Assembly (NCBI GenBank): GCA_958510875.1
Contig: OY294069.1
Coordinates: 161,137,111-161,201,110 of the forward strand
Origin: Endomychus coccineus
Taxonomy: Eukaryota; Arthropoda; Insecta; Coleoptera; Endomychidae
Reading direction: 5' to 3'
DNA length: 64,000 nucleotides
Shown: positions 44,821 to 59,500 of the stretch, in pieces
How the letters are laid out: every line of letters begins with the position of its first letter
How positions within the stretch are numbered: position 1 is the stretch's first letter
Position numbers and translations under genes: made by a program
The notes under the pieces: generated by a model
What the model saw: only the letters and a program-made list of their open reading frames with translations
What the model was told of the DNA's origin: nothing
The model's database searches: none

Positions 44821-47510
44821 GTATGTTTACAAACTATACCCAGCTATACCATCACGTAAATAAGAAATTGGAGCAAAAACCCAGAAACTTCTGAAGCCTG
44901 ATTCGATAGTTGAGAATTCAAAACTCCGCGCGCAATCCGTGAATCTAGAGGCATGCGTATTCAAACTTCATTTATCTTGGTTGGCTGTTGGGCGTTTGTC
45001 GCCACAATTTGTGAAAAGCTCGTCGCCATGTTTGGAAGAACGATGCGTCCTTGATGTGATCGCTTAAAATGTTTGAAATTATAGATATATCTAGCAAATG
45101 AATATTACGTGGAATACCCAATTGTAGAGCGAAGTGTAATTTAAACGATAGTGTGAATTTTAATTGTCGATGACCCAATTTTCCACGAATAATTTGTGAT
45201 TACATGATGGTAAGTTCGTTCATTCCGATGTAAAATTATAACATGGCGACGCGGAAATTTCCTTTGTTCGTATTGCACCACAATTTTTTTTTTCGTTATA
45301 TCCTAGTGATTCAACATCTTTCACTAATAACACTCCCGATCTATGTTATTGAAATTTAGATTACTTACACAATTTCAATTCAAACTTTTATACTATTACA
45401 CATTAAAGGCGGCATTTGCGTCTAATCCTACAGATCAAGGAACGGCTGCGTCCGTTGGAACTGCCTAGTCAATATAAAGTTTGCGTCATACATAATATCG
45501 ATTTCATTTTATGTTCAATAACATGTTAATTACTTTTTCAATAAAACGAAAGGATTAGTTCGATTTTGGTTTAAATTTCGTAATTTCAATATTCTTACCC
45601 GCCAAATCAGAAATTTTAAATTGACAGTGAATCTTTAAGTAAAAGTTAATCTTCTTTTAAGACTAGTGAATCTTGAGGTTTCATGTCAATTAGTATAAAT
45701 TAAACCTATTCTGAAAAGTACATATTCCTTTAAAAAAACAATTAAGAATTGTAGCTAGGTCATTTACTTGTGCAAATGGAAGAGAAATACACAATATCTT
45801 CATAATGGGATTGAAATTTTTTTTTAAGTTGTTAACCAGTTCAGGTACCTACCTGGGTGGTTTATTACTAATTTTCCACCAACATAAATACTTATTTAAT
45901 ATCTAATTCCTAGCCCCTAATAATTGCATAAGTAATTGTTTGTTTTGTTGACAATTTGAAACCAAAACAAAAATGTTTTGGAAGATAGTTGTTTTCAAGG
46001 CCTGTGTTTGAATGAATCAGCTGAATTGCCATCAATTATTAGGTTTTATTTAATAGCATTAAAAGTTTATTCATTTTTAAAATAAGCTTTAACTATACCA
46101 TGAACCATTTGATTTATAGCAGCTGATATTTAAAGGTATATACTTACATACTTAGATTTCATAAGAGTTTGTGAAGTACCTATAAGATATTTATATCAGT
46201 TATTACTTTATGACTGTTCAAAATTCTTGAATTTGAAAAGTGAATGTAGCTAAAATGTATAAATTCACATGATACCTACTTATTGCACAACATTATACCA
46301 TTGCTAATGACAATAATGTTGGAGTAGATTATTTGAAGCATCAGGTATATCAACATTTATTTTACTCTGAATATTTTCTGTTTAATCTTATTCAGCGTCT
46401 CTGATTAAAATCTGTTCATTTAATAACTTCACCACAAGTAATTTTTTGATTAAATTTTAATGTAACTTATCGGGAAATATAAATACCTAGAACATTTCCA
46501 TAACCACCCCCTGAATTGAAATAGGTTCACTTTGAAGTATAACTGGAATTTTTTGATGAAGCTTTGTCATGCCAGTTTATACTTAGGGACAAGATAATTG
46601 TTGTTCAGTGGAAAATATTGGTTTACCTCATGAACCAACCAACCAAGCTTAAAGTTTGTCCTTATCTTTAATGTGTATCTTTGGATTTTCCATTCAGTTT
46701 TCAGAAGCAAAATCTGGTACATATTCTCATATCACAATAGTAATTATTAAGATCTGTCAGACCAAAAATATCGGTAAGCCTGTCATGTAGTTCCTATAAA
46801 TCATCAGTTAAATCAGTAAATTCAAAACACAATTACTTCGTAGTAATTGGGTCTTCTGATATATATATTATTATTATTAAGCAACTTTATTTTCCAAATA
46901 AATTATAGATACACGTATTTTCAATTTAACATTTATGGTATACTTAATTATGTTTGTACAATTTGATAAAATATTCATATGTACACAAGTCAAAATTAGT
47001 AACAAAATTGTAATGTCACTCTTTGGTTACTATCACATTTTCACTAAAACACTTTAAAAACCAAATTCTCACAAAGCCTGCACATGACGCATCGAGTTGA
47101 ACAGTAAGTACTTTCAGTACTTGTGTCATTCAGGCCGATATATCTAAACTGAGAACATGGCTACCGCTGAGAACCCTGTTTGGACTTTTTAACAGTATTT
47201 GTATTTTTTTTGCTTTTGGGTCTTTAATTGTTTCTTTAAGCTTATCCTAAATTATAACTGTCAATATCTATTGTTCTGATCCAGTTTATTGCCTCTGTAA
47301 AATAAGCCATCGAAGTGTCTGTAGAATTTACCTCTGATTTCTACAGGTAGAGAGTTAAATAATTTTCTCCCCAAGTGAAAGAAGCATGTTTCCGCTAAGA
47401 GTTGATATTTGTTCTTTTCTCTCACTGATCTTGCTGTTACTTGAAAATTAAGATTTCTGTTTAACACTACATAATATACAATATAATATATATAAATTTT
47501 TTCTTTCAGA
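44821..47510. other. RAD51D-domino divergent intergenic region
   Basis: It probably holds both promoters. A good donor (ATG|gtaagttc) at 45209/45210 could end a noncoding first exon of domino that joins the acceptor at 47510; this is inference. GC-richer sequence lies at 45400-45470. No coding exon is seen, apart from a reverse transcriptase tail relic at 47261-47467. Confidence 0.35.
47261..47467 (-). pseudogene. Retrotransposon reverse transcriptase tail remnant
   Basis: The minus-strand frame includes CFFHLGRKLFNSLPVEIRGK, which resembles the C-terminal end of CR1/RTE-like proteins (G..LFN.LP..IR). It lies just before the first coding exon of domino and is only about 70 codons long. Confidence 0.45.
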
Positions 47511-47520
47511 AATTTAAGCG

Positions 47521-50500
47521 ATGAGTGACGAAACTCCGGGGGTAGGGCAGGGTGCTCTGCCTCCGCGAGATGGCCCTGCAGGGCTTCGACCTATGGTGGA
47601 GCGCCCTGCTATGAGATTGGCACAGGTTGTGGGAGGACAGTATGTCTTAACAACTCAACCCCATGGAGTACCTGCACTAGCACAGGTGAGTTATCCAATC
47701 TAATTTTTATTATTTAACTTAGGAGATGTTGGTATATTATTTAGAATGTTAACTTAGGCTATTCACATACATTATATTAAACCTGTAATCTACTTCTCAC
47801 TATAGTATGTGAAAAAAGTAGCTTTATCACTTGTCAATTGAATTTAAGCAAATGTATTATTTCTGTGAAGTATCTGTTTTTTGTTAAGTAAGAATGTTTT
47901 CAATTTATAGCTAAGTTCGGGGACAATTGCATCCACCAATTCTAACATACAACAAGCTGGAATGACAAGAATTATCAATCTTAGTCCCTCTAGAGTAGGG
48001 CAGGCTTCACCACTAAGACCAAGTTTAGCTAATCAAACTATAGTAAATGTGCTTACAAAACCAAGAGCTGGTACCAACTTGCGTTTGCAACTCTTTCAAG
48101 GTGTTGACACCAATACACCTGTACCTCAGCTTACTGCATCAAACAGATCCCCAGTGAAAAGATCGATTCAGGCCGCTTGTGAAAAAAAAGATACATATTC
48201 TACAAAGTTTCAACGTGTGATGAATCATAAGTTAGTCCGGTCAAAACTTGTGAAAGAGAAGTTTAATGAGCATCTCCTGGAAATGTATTTCCTTGAGTCA
48301 GGTGGCAACATTCTAGATTTACATCCTTTTGCTAAGAGGCAAAAAACTGCTCATTATTTGGCATATCTTAAAGAACATGCGATAGATCCAAAAGAGGCAT
48401 CTGATGATAGTAGTGCATCTTTACCTCAAACTACACCTTCCACTCCAACTGCTACTCCTGTGAGTTCTTTGCCTGGACTTTCTCATTCGAATCCTCCTAC
48501 TAGTACTCCAGTACAAGTAGCATCTCCAGATCTTACCGTACTCAAGACATCTCACAAGACCAAAACACCTACTCAGGGTAACCAAGAACAAATTGTAGAA
48601 AAGGCAAAACAAGAAGCTTATGTAGTACAAAGGATATTGGATTTGCAAAAAGAAGGCTTATGGTCAGAGAAAAGGTTGCCAAAAGTGCAAGAAATGAGTA
48701 GACCAAAATCCCATTGGGATTACCTACTTGAGGAAATGGTATGGTTGGCTGCTGATTTTGCGCAGGAACGCAAGTGGAAGAAGGCAGCAGCTAAAAAGTG
48801 TGCGAAAATGGTTCAAAAATATTTCCAAGATAAGGCTTCGGCCGCACAAAAGGCTGAGAAAGCGCATGAGCTTAATTTGCGAAGAATAGCATCTTATTGT
48901 GCCAAGGAAATTAAAAACTTTTGGAATAATGTAGAGAAATTAGTAGAATATAAACAGCACACTATATTAGATGAAAAAAGGAAAAAAGCATTGGACCAAC
49001 AATTGAGCTTCATCGTTGATCAAACGGAGAAATATTCTCAATTATTGGCTGAGGGTATGAATAAATCAACTACTGAAGCTAATGTACCTGTAAGTAATTT
49101 ATCTTCTGCATCCAATTCGAGATTAAATTCAGACGATGAGTTTCATCCAGATAGTGAAAGTAGTACAGATGACGAAGAAACTATCGAACAAGAGGAAGCA
49201 ATAGTTGATAGTGTGAGGCAAAGTGAAGAGATAGCCGCTCTCCAAAGAGAATCGGAAATGAATCTAGATGACTTTTTGAAAGAGTTACCCAAAGACTACT
49301 TGCAGAATAGGGATAAAATTAGATTGAGCGAAAGTGAGGTAAGTAGAGGTTAATTCATTTTTATTTAGTATTAGTATATTTAAAGTTTTGTGTCATTCAA
49401 AAACAAATTCTATGATGATATAATTCTGCTAAATTCAAAACATCTGTTTTGTGGACCAAAAAATAATAGACAATGAATTAGTTTTTATAGAAATGCATCT
49501 TTGAATTATTCGTGACCACTGGTTACCTACACAGCTTTAATCTTGATAGTCAGTTAGTCCCCTTTATAAATTTAGATGTGTATTTAATCACCCCATCAAG
49601 TCATATAATGTGTAAAATCTTTAAGAATGAAGATGTCCATCAGGAGGGACTGGCAGAGGTCCAAGAGAGTTCCGATCATAAGGAGGTCCAAGATGATGAC
49701 TTTACTGCTGACACAAGTAGTGAAGAAGATGATGAAGCCACCATCCAAGAACAAGAACAGGAGGAAGGTGAACAGAATCACACTGAAGAATTAGACGATT
49801 TGAAAAATGAGAATGAATTGAGTGTTGAAGAGTTGAGGAAAAAATATAGCAATCTGCCCGAGATTGTTGACGAACGTAGCAACTCTTCGTCGATAGATGT
49901 GGAGGATCAAAAAGATGAAGAAAGTAGTGAGGAATCGACAGAAAGCGAAGAAGATGTCGATATGTCTGATGGTGATACTTCACAAGTAGGACTTCAATTA
50001 CTTCTGGACAATTCTCAAAATGAGAGAGGCGAAACAAAGACTGAAGAAGATGATGACCTCATTAATGATGCAGCTGCTATAGCTGAAAGTATTCAACCAA
50101 CGGGAAATACACTATCTTCCACTAGTGTAAGTTTATATTTCTATAGATAGTTTTAGTGGTCTTTTACCAACTGTGGGATTTTTTTTTTACTTTTTGTTTG
50201 AGAGTACAGAAAGTTAGGAAATTTTGCGTAGATTACGGAAAAAAATAGTGAGAGAAAACCAATGTAGGAAAATGCCGCTATTTATACAATTTTCCGTGTT
50301 TTTCGGCCAAAAAACGTTAATAGCTTTAAAACTATGCATTTTAGGAAAAAAGTTTCAAACAAAACTTGTTCTACATTAAATTTACCATAAGAATTGACTA
50401 TCTAGATTTCAATTTTTTTTCGAATTTTCCACTCGTAGCGCTATCTTCCACTAGTGTAAGTTTATATTTCTATAGATCAAGTTTATAGTAGTCATTTTAC

Positions 50501-53500
50501 CAACTGGGACTTTTTTGACTTTTGGTTTGAGAGTACAGAAAGTTAGGAAATTTTGCGTAGATTACGAAAAAAATATTGAGAGAAAACCAATGTAGGGAAA
50601 TGTCGCTATTTATACAATTTTCCTTGTTTTTCGGCCAAAAAACGTTAATAGCCTTAAAACTATGCATTTTAGGAAAAGTTTCTAACAAAATTTGTTTAGC
50701 ATTAAATTAACCATAAGAATTGACTATCTAGATTTCAATTTTTTTCGAATTTTCCACTTGTAGCGCGGGAAAACCGAATATATATGTATATATATATACA
50801 ATTAATGACTCTATGAGAAAAAATTACATTTAAAAGTTAAATATTGTATAATTTAAGCATATAATGTTACATAAAGTTACTAAAAGTGATGATCATCATA
50901 AATTTTCCACCATGTGACAAAATTTTCCGAGTTACGGACATTTTTTAAATCATAATGTACGACATCATTTCTTATGATTTTTGGGTCACTAATAACGAAT
51001 TTTGACTTGGTTTTGTTCTGAAAAGTCATGGAAAACATGAATTTTCCAAATTATGTAAATTCTTTTTTTTTTCAATTATGTAAGACATATCATTTCTTAT
51101 GTTTTTTGGGTGAGTTATATCGAATTTTTACTTAGTTTTGTTCTGATAAGACATGGAAATCGCTTATTTGGGAAATTTAGGAAAATTAAGGTAACAAAAG
51201 AGAGACGAGAATAATTTTTTAATTTGATTATATTAGATTTTAATTGATAAAAAAAAGTTTAATCGTAATAAAAAATTCATCATTTGATAATCATGATCTC
51301 CTTGTATATCTGGGCACTTTGGTTAGTGATGGACTGCTTTCTTCACTGTTTGCTTCCTCTTCAGAAGAACTGTCGTCCTCTGGCATACTCGCTACTAGAG
51401 CTAATATCCAAATCTTCTTCTATTTCTGTAATTTCTCTTGGATCATATTCTTCCTCCTCTTCTTGCACTTCAATATTTGTACAGTCTGTTTCACAGCAAA
51501 CTGTATAAAAACTAGAACATTTTATTCGAGCAGCCACATCCATTGCCCACCCTTGGTGCATCGACAGTGGATGGTTTTCAGTAGGTCGTCAGGTATTAAA
51601 TAGTTCATTTTATCATTCTCTTCTACATATTTTGGGAATAATGAGTTGTCAGGTAATAGTTTCCACCCGAAATCAAGTGGCGATATGTCATTAATTCCAT
51701 GCCATTGTTGTATTTGCAAATATACTCAATGAACATGCTGAGCGAGTGATCTACTGGTGGGAGGTAATTACTCAAGTTTAAATGCATTGTTCATCGTGAT
51801 TTTCTCGAAGTAAGTATATCTGTATTTTTTGCAGGTCATAACTTTCTTCCTTATATTTCATATTTTACATAAGAAATTTTCTATGACTTTTCAGAACAAA
51901 ACTAAGTGAAAATTGGTTATAACTGACCCAAAAAACATAAGAAATGATACATGATAATTGAAAAAAAAAAGAATTTTCATAATTTGGATAATTTATGTTT
52001 CAGAACAAAACCAAGTCAAAATTCGTTATTAGTGACCCAAAAAACATAAGAAATGATATGTCGTACATTATAATTGATTTAAAAAAAAATACATTGCCCA
52101 GAAAATTTGGTCACATGGTGGAAAATTTATGATGATCATCACTTTTAGTAATGTTATGAACCCTTATATACTTCAATCATACGAATGTTTTAAATGTAAA
52201 CGTAAAGAGTCATTAATTGAAAATATATTGTTAAGAAAAGGCTTTACTGAATTTTGATTGCTCCACGTTGTGGTGACAATTGTAACAATTAATACTCAAC
52301 TGAGTTTATTTAATGATAATGAATTATATTTGAATTCTAATTTAATTTTTATTCCGGCTAGCTTTTTATTTTGTTTTTTTTTTTTTAATTTTTATTTGCT
52401 TTGATTTTCTGATTTGAATGAATTGAATTTTTTTTTTTAATTGTTTTGATATGTATAATTTTTATAAAATTATTCAAGTCATTAATATTCAAATATAAAA
52501 CTTATAACATTCAAACAAAGTTTTGTGTTTAATTCCATATAATATAATATAATAATAATAACATATCAAATCAATTTAAAAAAAATTTAATTCATTCAAA
52601 TCAGAAAATCAAAGCAAATAAAAAAAATACAAAATATAAAGCTAGCCGGAATAAAAATTAAATTAGAATTCAAATATAATTCATTATCATTAAATAAACT
52701 CTGTTGAGTTTAATTGTTACATTTGTCACCACAACATGGGGCAATCAAAATTCAGTAAACCCTTTTCTTAACAATTGGCGCCCAACGTGGGGCGAAAACA
52801 GCTTTTGTAAGCATTTTCTACTCATAACAAGCTATGTACTGTGCGATAAAAAAAAAATTTTAGTCGTAATTGGTGAAGATTTTGAAGGGGTGGTGGGTGT
52901 TTTCCTTTGGAGCTTATAACTGAAAGTACCTTTTTTGTGAAGAAAACATTGGTGGTTCAAATGGTTGTCTCAAAACCGTTTTTTTTTCAGTGGCGTAGAA
53001 GTTGGGGAGAAAAACACCCACTACCCCTTCAAAATCTTGACCAATTATGACAAATAAAAAAAATCTATTGCACAGAACATAGCTTACTATGAGTTGAAAA
53101 TGCTTACAAAAGCTGTTTTCTGTACGATAAACAGTTCCGGAGATATTCGCAAAAATTTCAATTTCAACTCGAAAACGAAGCCTTCTTCAACCATAGCTTT
53201 ATTATACAAACTACCTTTATTTTTCGATAAACTATTGGCTGGTGAAATCCTGATGTTGTAAACTGGACCATCCTGTATATATATATATATATTCGGTTTT
53301 CCCGCGCTACGAGTGTAAAATTCGTAGAAAATTGAAATCTGGATAGTCAATTCTTATGGCAGGTTTAATGCCGAACAACTTTTGCTTGAAACTTTTTTTC
53401 CTAAAAGCATAGTTTTAAAGCTATTAACGTTTTTTGGCCGAAAAACACGGAAAATTTTATATATATATATAAATAGCGACCATTTTCCTACACTGGAGGT

Positions 53501-56500
53501 TTTCTCTCAATATTTTTTTCGTAATCTACGAAAAATTTCCTAAATTTTTGTACACTCGTACCAAAAGTCGGAAAAAAGTCCCAAAACCCAAAAAATACGG
53601 TAAAATGACTGTACTATTTAGCTTCCATGAATTATTTTTGTTATCAAAAGTGTTCTATCTTCTTTTATGCACTTGGACTGGAATATTTTATAGGACAACA
53701 CAACTCTAATTGAGAACTAACTAACAATTTTTATTTTCAACAGGTGTCAACTATAATACCTTTTTTGTTGAAACTATCTCTGCGGGAGTATCAACATATA
53801 GGATTAGACTGGCTTGTAACTATGTTTGAAAGGAAATTGAACGGAATATTAGCAGATGAGATGGGTTTAGGAAAAACCATTCAAACCATCGCACTTTTAG
53901 CTCATTTAGCTTGTGAAAAAGGTGAGGGTTTAATTATTCTGACATTGGTATAATTTCTTGAACAAGATTGACAATTTTGCCTTGATTCTAAAGAATCTTG
54001 CTGAACAATTTGTTATTTTCAGAAAATTGGGGACCACATCTGATTGTTGTTCCTACTTCTGTTATGCTGAACTGGGAGATGGAGTGCAAGAAGTGGTGTC
54101 CAGCTTTCAAAATATTGACATACTATGGCTCGCAGAAAGAGAGAAAATTGAAGAGGACCGGTTGGACCAAACCCAATGCATTTCATATCTGTATAACGTC
54201 TTACAAACTGGTGATCCAGGATCATCAGAGTTTCCGAAGGAAAAAATGGAAGTATCTGATCTTAGACGAAGCACAAAACATTAAGAATTTCAAATCCCAA
54301 AGGTGGCAGCTGTTATTGAACTTTCAAACGCAACAGTAAGTAATTATTTCGGTAATAATCAATCTCGATCTGATTGAATATGTATTTTTAGACGATTATT
54401 ATTAACTGGAACACCTCTACAGAACAATCTGATGGAGCTTTGGTCGCTGATGCATTTTCTCATGCCAAATGTTTTTCAATCCCACCGAGAATTCAAGGAA
54501 TGGTTTTCCAATCCCGTTACTGGAATGATAGAGGGGAATTCAGAATATAATGAAAATATCATCAAACGACTACATAAAGTTAGTACACATAAAATCATAT
54601 TCAAACTATTATTGCATATTAAGTTTCATGTTGGGATTGCCATAGAAGAATTTGTATTCATTTTAAATTCATTGTTACCACAAAAATGCTTTTGAGACTT
54701 GACATCGATATTTTGGATGATTCATGAAAAAATATTTGGACAATTCTAAATTTAAAAAGACTGTCAAAGGGGGGGGGGGGGGTGGTGTTGCGGAACTTGC
54801 CAGGGCAATTTTTTTCCGTTTCTACATCGAATTTGAACTCATTTACCGGCATTTAGAGATTAAAATACCCTTTGAAAAGTTTTTTATGAATTTTTTGGGT
54901 TGTTTTTCAACGGAAATGCCAAAACACTTTATGTGATAGGTGTAAAAATTTCCACAACGACAGGGATTGAATTTTTTAGTTCGTTGTTGGAGCAAAATGC
55001 TTTTTTTTGGCAGCCACCTTGAAAAAATTTAAAAAATCGTGTAGAATTAAATTACGGAAAATGTCATGCTGTAAAAGATTATGAAATATTGGTTTTAAAA
55101 AATAAAAATAAATTTTAAAACTGGCCGGAAAACTGAAAGCTTAGGCATTGTTAAAATTGATATTTTTAGTAGTCAAAATGGGTTTTAAAATACAAATATC
55201 ATCTTATATAAGATAAAAAGCTAAATCTAATAGGGGCAATTCTAAATTAAAGAAGGGGGCCGGGGCAATTTTTTTTCCGTTTCTACATCGTATTTGAACT
55301 CGTTAACCGGCATATAGAGATTGAAATACCCTTCAAAAGGTTTTATATGAATTTTTTCAATTTTTTGGGTTATTTTTCAAGGAAAATGTCAAAAATCGAC
55401 ATTTTATACAGAAAAAACGTCTAAGAAGTCATTTCTGATTGAAAATTGCCCGCTGAATGCAAAAATGGTGTCAGTTTCCTTACATAGTCTTTATATAACG
55501 CATCATTTTCTGTCCATTGGCTGATTTTCGGCAAAATTCCTTTTTTTTTGCTGCGTCATATCGGTGTGAGCAGCCACTCACATTAGCGAGTGACTGATAT
55601 TACTGTACAAAAATCTGCCGTCAGGTAGATAAGTCTTTTTTGGGACATATGACCCCGGGATCGGATTCCGCGGGAAATTTTACGATAAGAAAACAGTTCC
55701 CGAACGTAATCCAACAGTTTTACACTCCAGTATACCATTAATTTTACGCCAAAAAACCAGGTAAACGTAATTTTCTTCCAGTTTTTAACCTTTTTCGAAC
55801 TCAAGTTGCAGAATTTAGAATAGTAAGTAGAATATTTGGATTACTTAGACATTTTTCAATCGAAAACATGCTATTACATTATTTTTTAAATATTTGGTGC
55901 TTTGGAAAGGCAGTTTGAAAAAAAGCTTTCGCTTAGCTGCAAATCTAGAGACTTCGTTTTTTTGTAATTTTTCATGAAGCTTTAAATCGACTAAAATCGT
56001 GATCAAAATGGACTGATTTTGGATGTTAAATTCCCCAAGCAATCAGATTCAGACAATTCTTAAATCCCACATGATGACCCAGAGCCACAAAATTCAACAA
56101 AGAGCAAAAAATAGGAGGCAAAACAACGAAACCTTGTGACTCTGGGTCATCATATGGGATTAAAAAATTGTCAAAATCAGAATGATTGAGAAATTTCACA
56201 TTAAAATCAGTCATTTTGATCACTATTTTAGTAGATTTAAAGTTTTAAGAAACAAACTTCAAACATTACAAAAAAAACGAAGTCTCTAGATTTGCAGCTA
56301 CCGAAAAGCTTTATTTCAACAAACTGCTTTTCCAAAGCACCAAAATATTTAAAAAAATAATGTAATAGCATGTTTTCGATCGAAAATTGTCCAAGTAATT
56401 CGAAATATCCTACTTACAATTCTAAATTCTGCAACTTTGAAGTCGAAAAAGGTCAAAAACTAGAAGAAAATTTCGTTTACCTGGTTTTTGGCGTGAAATT

Positions 56501-59500
56501 AATGGTATGCTGCAATGTAAAAACTGTTGGATGACGCTCGGGAACTGTTTTCTTATCGTAGAATTTCCCGCTGAATCCGATTCCGGGGTCATATGTCCCA
56601 AAAAAAGACTTGTCAGCGACCTGACGACAGATTTTTGTACAGTAATATCGTTTTTTCGATTTTTTTGACCTCTTAAATTCATATTAGTCTGAAGAATTCT
56701 CATTTTATCGTGAAGCTGAGGTAGAAACACGCAGATTAGGCAAAAAAAATAATTTTTAAGTGGCTGCTCACCGATATGACGCCGTCAAAAAAAGGGTATT
56801 TTGCCGAAAATCGGCCAATGGATAGAAAATGATGCGTTATGTAAGGAAACTGACACCATTTTCGTATTCAGCGACCAATTTCCGATCGGAAATGACTTCT
56901 TGGACGTTGATTTATTATAAAATGTCGATTTCCGGGGACAAAAACAGTTTTTTGACATTTTCGTTGAACAACTACCCAAAAAATTTAAATAATTCATAAA
57001 AAACTTATTAACGGGTATTCAAATCTATATGCCGGTAAACCAGTTCAAGTACGATGCAGAAACGAAAAAAAATTGCACCGGCAATTCCGCAGACCCCCAC
57101 CCCCCACTTTTTTTTTTTTTTGCCGTTTCCTTTAATTCAGAATTGCCCATTTATGGAAAGTAAAAATAGAAAGAACATTTTTACCTTTCAGTTGCATTCA
57201 ATGAGCAATTTAAATATCGTTCATACGGATTTGATTGGAATAATTTACATGATGATAAAATTACACGAGTCCGAGGGATTTTGAGATCCATTCAACTCAT
57301 TTCCTAATCGTGATGATTTGAGGCATTTGTCTGACTTTCAATTTCTAATTCCAATAATACATTGATGTTGGGAACTTTCAGCTGATTTTAATCTTCCATT
57401 TCAGGTACTCAGACCGTTCCTATTGAGGAGATTGAAATCTGAAGTGGAAAAGCAGATGCCAAAAAAATATGAGCATGTCGTGATGTGCAGGTTATCTAAA
57501 CGCCAGAGATTTTTATATGATGACTATATGTCGAGAGCCAAGTATGCTACAGTATATTTTTATACGATAGTTTGAAAATTTTATAGTGGTTTTATTGCAG
57601 AACTAGAGAAACCTTAGCCAGTGGCAATTTATTGAGTGTAATAAATGTGCTAATGCAACTGAGGAAAGTCTGCAATCATCCTAATTTGTTCGAAGTTCGG
57701 CCCACTATATCGCCATTTCAGTGCGAGGGAATCGTGTTGCACGTTCCGTCCGCTGTTTTTGCACTATTGGAATACAACGTATGGAAGGTAAGTTCATTCT
57801 ACTCTACAGTAGTCCCTTTTTTTCTGTTCACCGTGTTTTAATAATTATTGGCTAATTTAAACTGAAAATTGACTTATAGCTATTTCCGAGTATCTTCGTG
57901 ATTCCGTCTCGCTGTTAAATCCCGAATAGAAAGGAATGTCATACAAAAATCTATGTATTGAATTTCATTTTTTAAACATTTTAATTGATATTTGTAGTAG
58001 GATGACCTATTTTTAAAATAAAACCGTTGTTGTTATTAATTCACCAACTATAAAATTCAATGTCCAGCAGTAAGTCTTGACTTTTCTTTTAAAAACTTTT
58101 TCATTTGGAGTATTTTCAATGTCATTGTGCAGTTTAAAAGCTTCACTTATAGTAACTACTTTTTTCAAACGTAAGGCTATGTTTGGGATAATTTATATCA
58201 TTTGTAAGCATTTTATAATCTTGTTAAGAATTTGTATTTAATGTATCTCTGTTTCGATGGAAAACCGACAGATTTGAAAATGTATAATGCTCAAATACCG
58301 GGATATCAAAAATTATCTTGGTCAAGGGTGGTTGTGGAGTCTAAAACGTGTGTCTTACTTTACGTTATCGAAACTTGTGTCAAATTAATTAATTTGAAGT
58401 TTCTAAAGTGAGAAATTTCGCAATTTTATACGAATGTTATAACACTCAGAAGTCTCTCTCTAGCGCTTTAGACTCCGGGATTTTCACGTGGCCTATCGAA
58501 ATTAGAAGGTTCGAATTGTATAAAAACACAATTGCATGAACGCCAGACGTCCTATGTAATTAGCTACGAACTTAATCATTTTGACATATGCCTCAAGGAG
58601 CTGGCTCGCGTCAGTTAGATTTTATACTTTTTACCTCGATCTGGTTAATTCGGGGCCGTTTTATGCCCCGTGCGGCCGGCGCCAGTTGTAATAAAGTGTT
58701 TTCGGTTATAGGTCGCTAGCTTTTAACCGCTTTTGGGTATATTTTAGTAGCTAGAAAATTCCCTTTGGTACGTCGCACGTTAGACGCGCGTAGTTGAGAC
58801 CTGAGAGTACCTGTTTCTATTTTAATTACATTTTACTATTTAATCTACATTTTGGGGCCCGAGACTATGCTATTTAATTGGCCCCGTTCATAAACTAACG
58901 ACATGGAGCGAAAACCGCATGCGAAAAGTCATCGTAAAGACTTTCTTTCCGAAGATTTGTACTTTTCTAACTCGCGAGCTACGCGCTCCTCACGTGAACG
59001 TCATTCGATTTATCGAAAATTAACCAATTTAAAACAGTTTTCGACCCAGTTTGCGGCTATTGCGACCTTGTAAAAGGTTCAAAGTTAACATTCCGTTTTA
59101 CATTCCACAACCACCCTTGACTGATAATTTGATAATTCTTAATTTGTAGTTCATTATTGTTTTACAACTGAAATAAATAGGTATGAAATTTGTAGGTTAT
59201 TGATGATGTCAGTGTGACAGTGACATAATTATTTCAAACGTAAAGTAAGACACACGTTTTAGATTCCACAACCACCCTTGACCAACATAATTTTTGATAT
59301 CCCAGTAGTTAATATTGCTTTACATGACGCTTCTATAGGACTGTTAGTAGACATTTTGTACATGACCATTAATTTACGGAAACTTTTTGTGTGTTTTCTA
59401 GTTTGCCGCCAAAAATATAATGCCAAATCTACCTATTCTCGCAAAAATTGCAATATACAGCCTTCTTATTTTTAATCCCGTTAGGTATTTGATACAAAAC

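Larger units (their letters stand above)
50441..53620. repeat. Nested fold-backs filling a domino intron
   Basis: The outer arms 50441-50790 and 53270-53620 are inverse complements ('cgcgggaaaaccgaatatat' and its complement mark the inner ends). Inside, 50865-51200 pairs with 51830-52155 through 'cgaattttgacttggttttg'. Beside that lies a palindromic LTR pair (52228-52774) and a MITE arm (52795-53165). The open frames between (51244-51719) show no domain. Almost the whole 3.6-kb intron can fold on itself. Confidence 0.75.

Noticed and set aside
51244..51719. Hidden host gene in the domino intron
   Set aside because: The overlapping frames lie in the centre of a fold-back, show no domain and are acidic or serine-rich on opposite strands as expected of a simple-sequence stretch.
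52775..52793. tRNA-Lys gene
   Set aside because: Only the complement of the tRNA 3' end is present, directly after an LTR end; no tRNA body or A/B boxes, so it is a primer-binding site.
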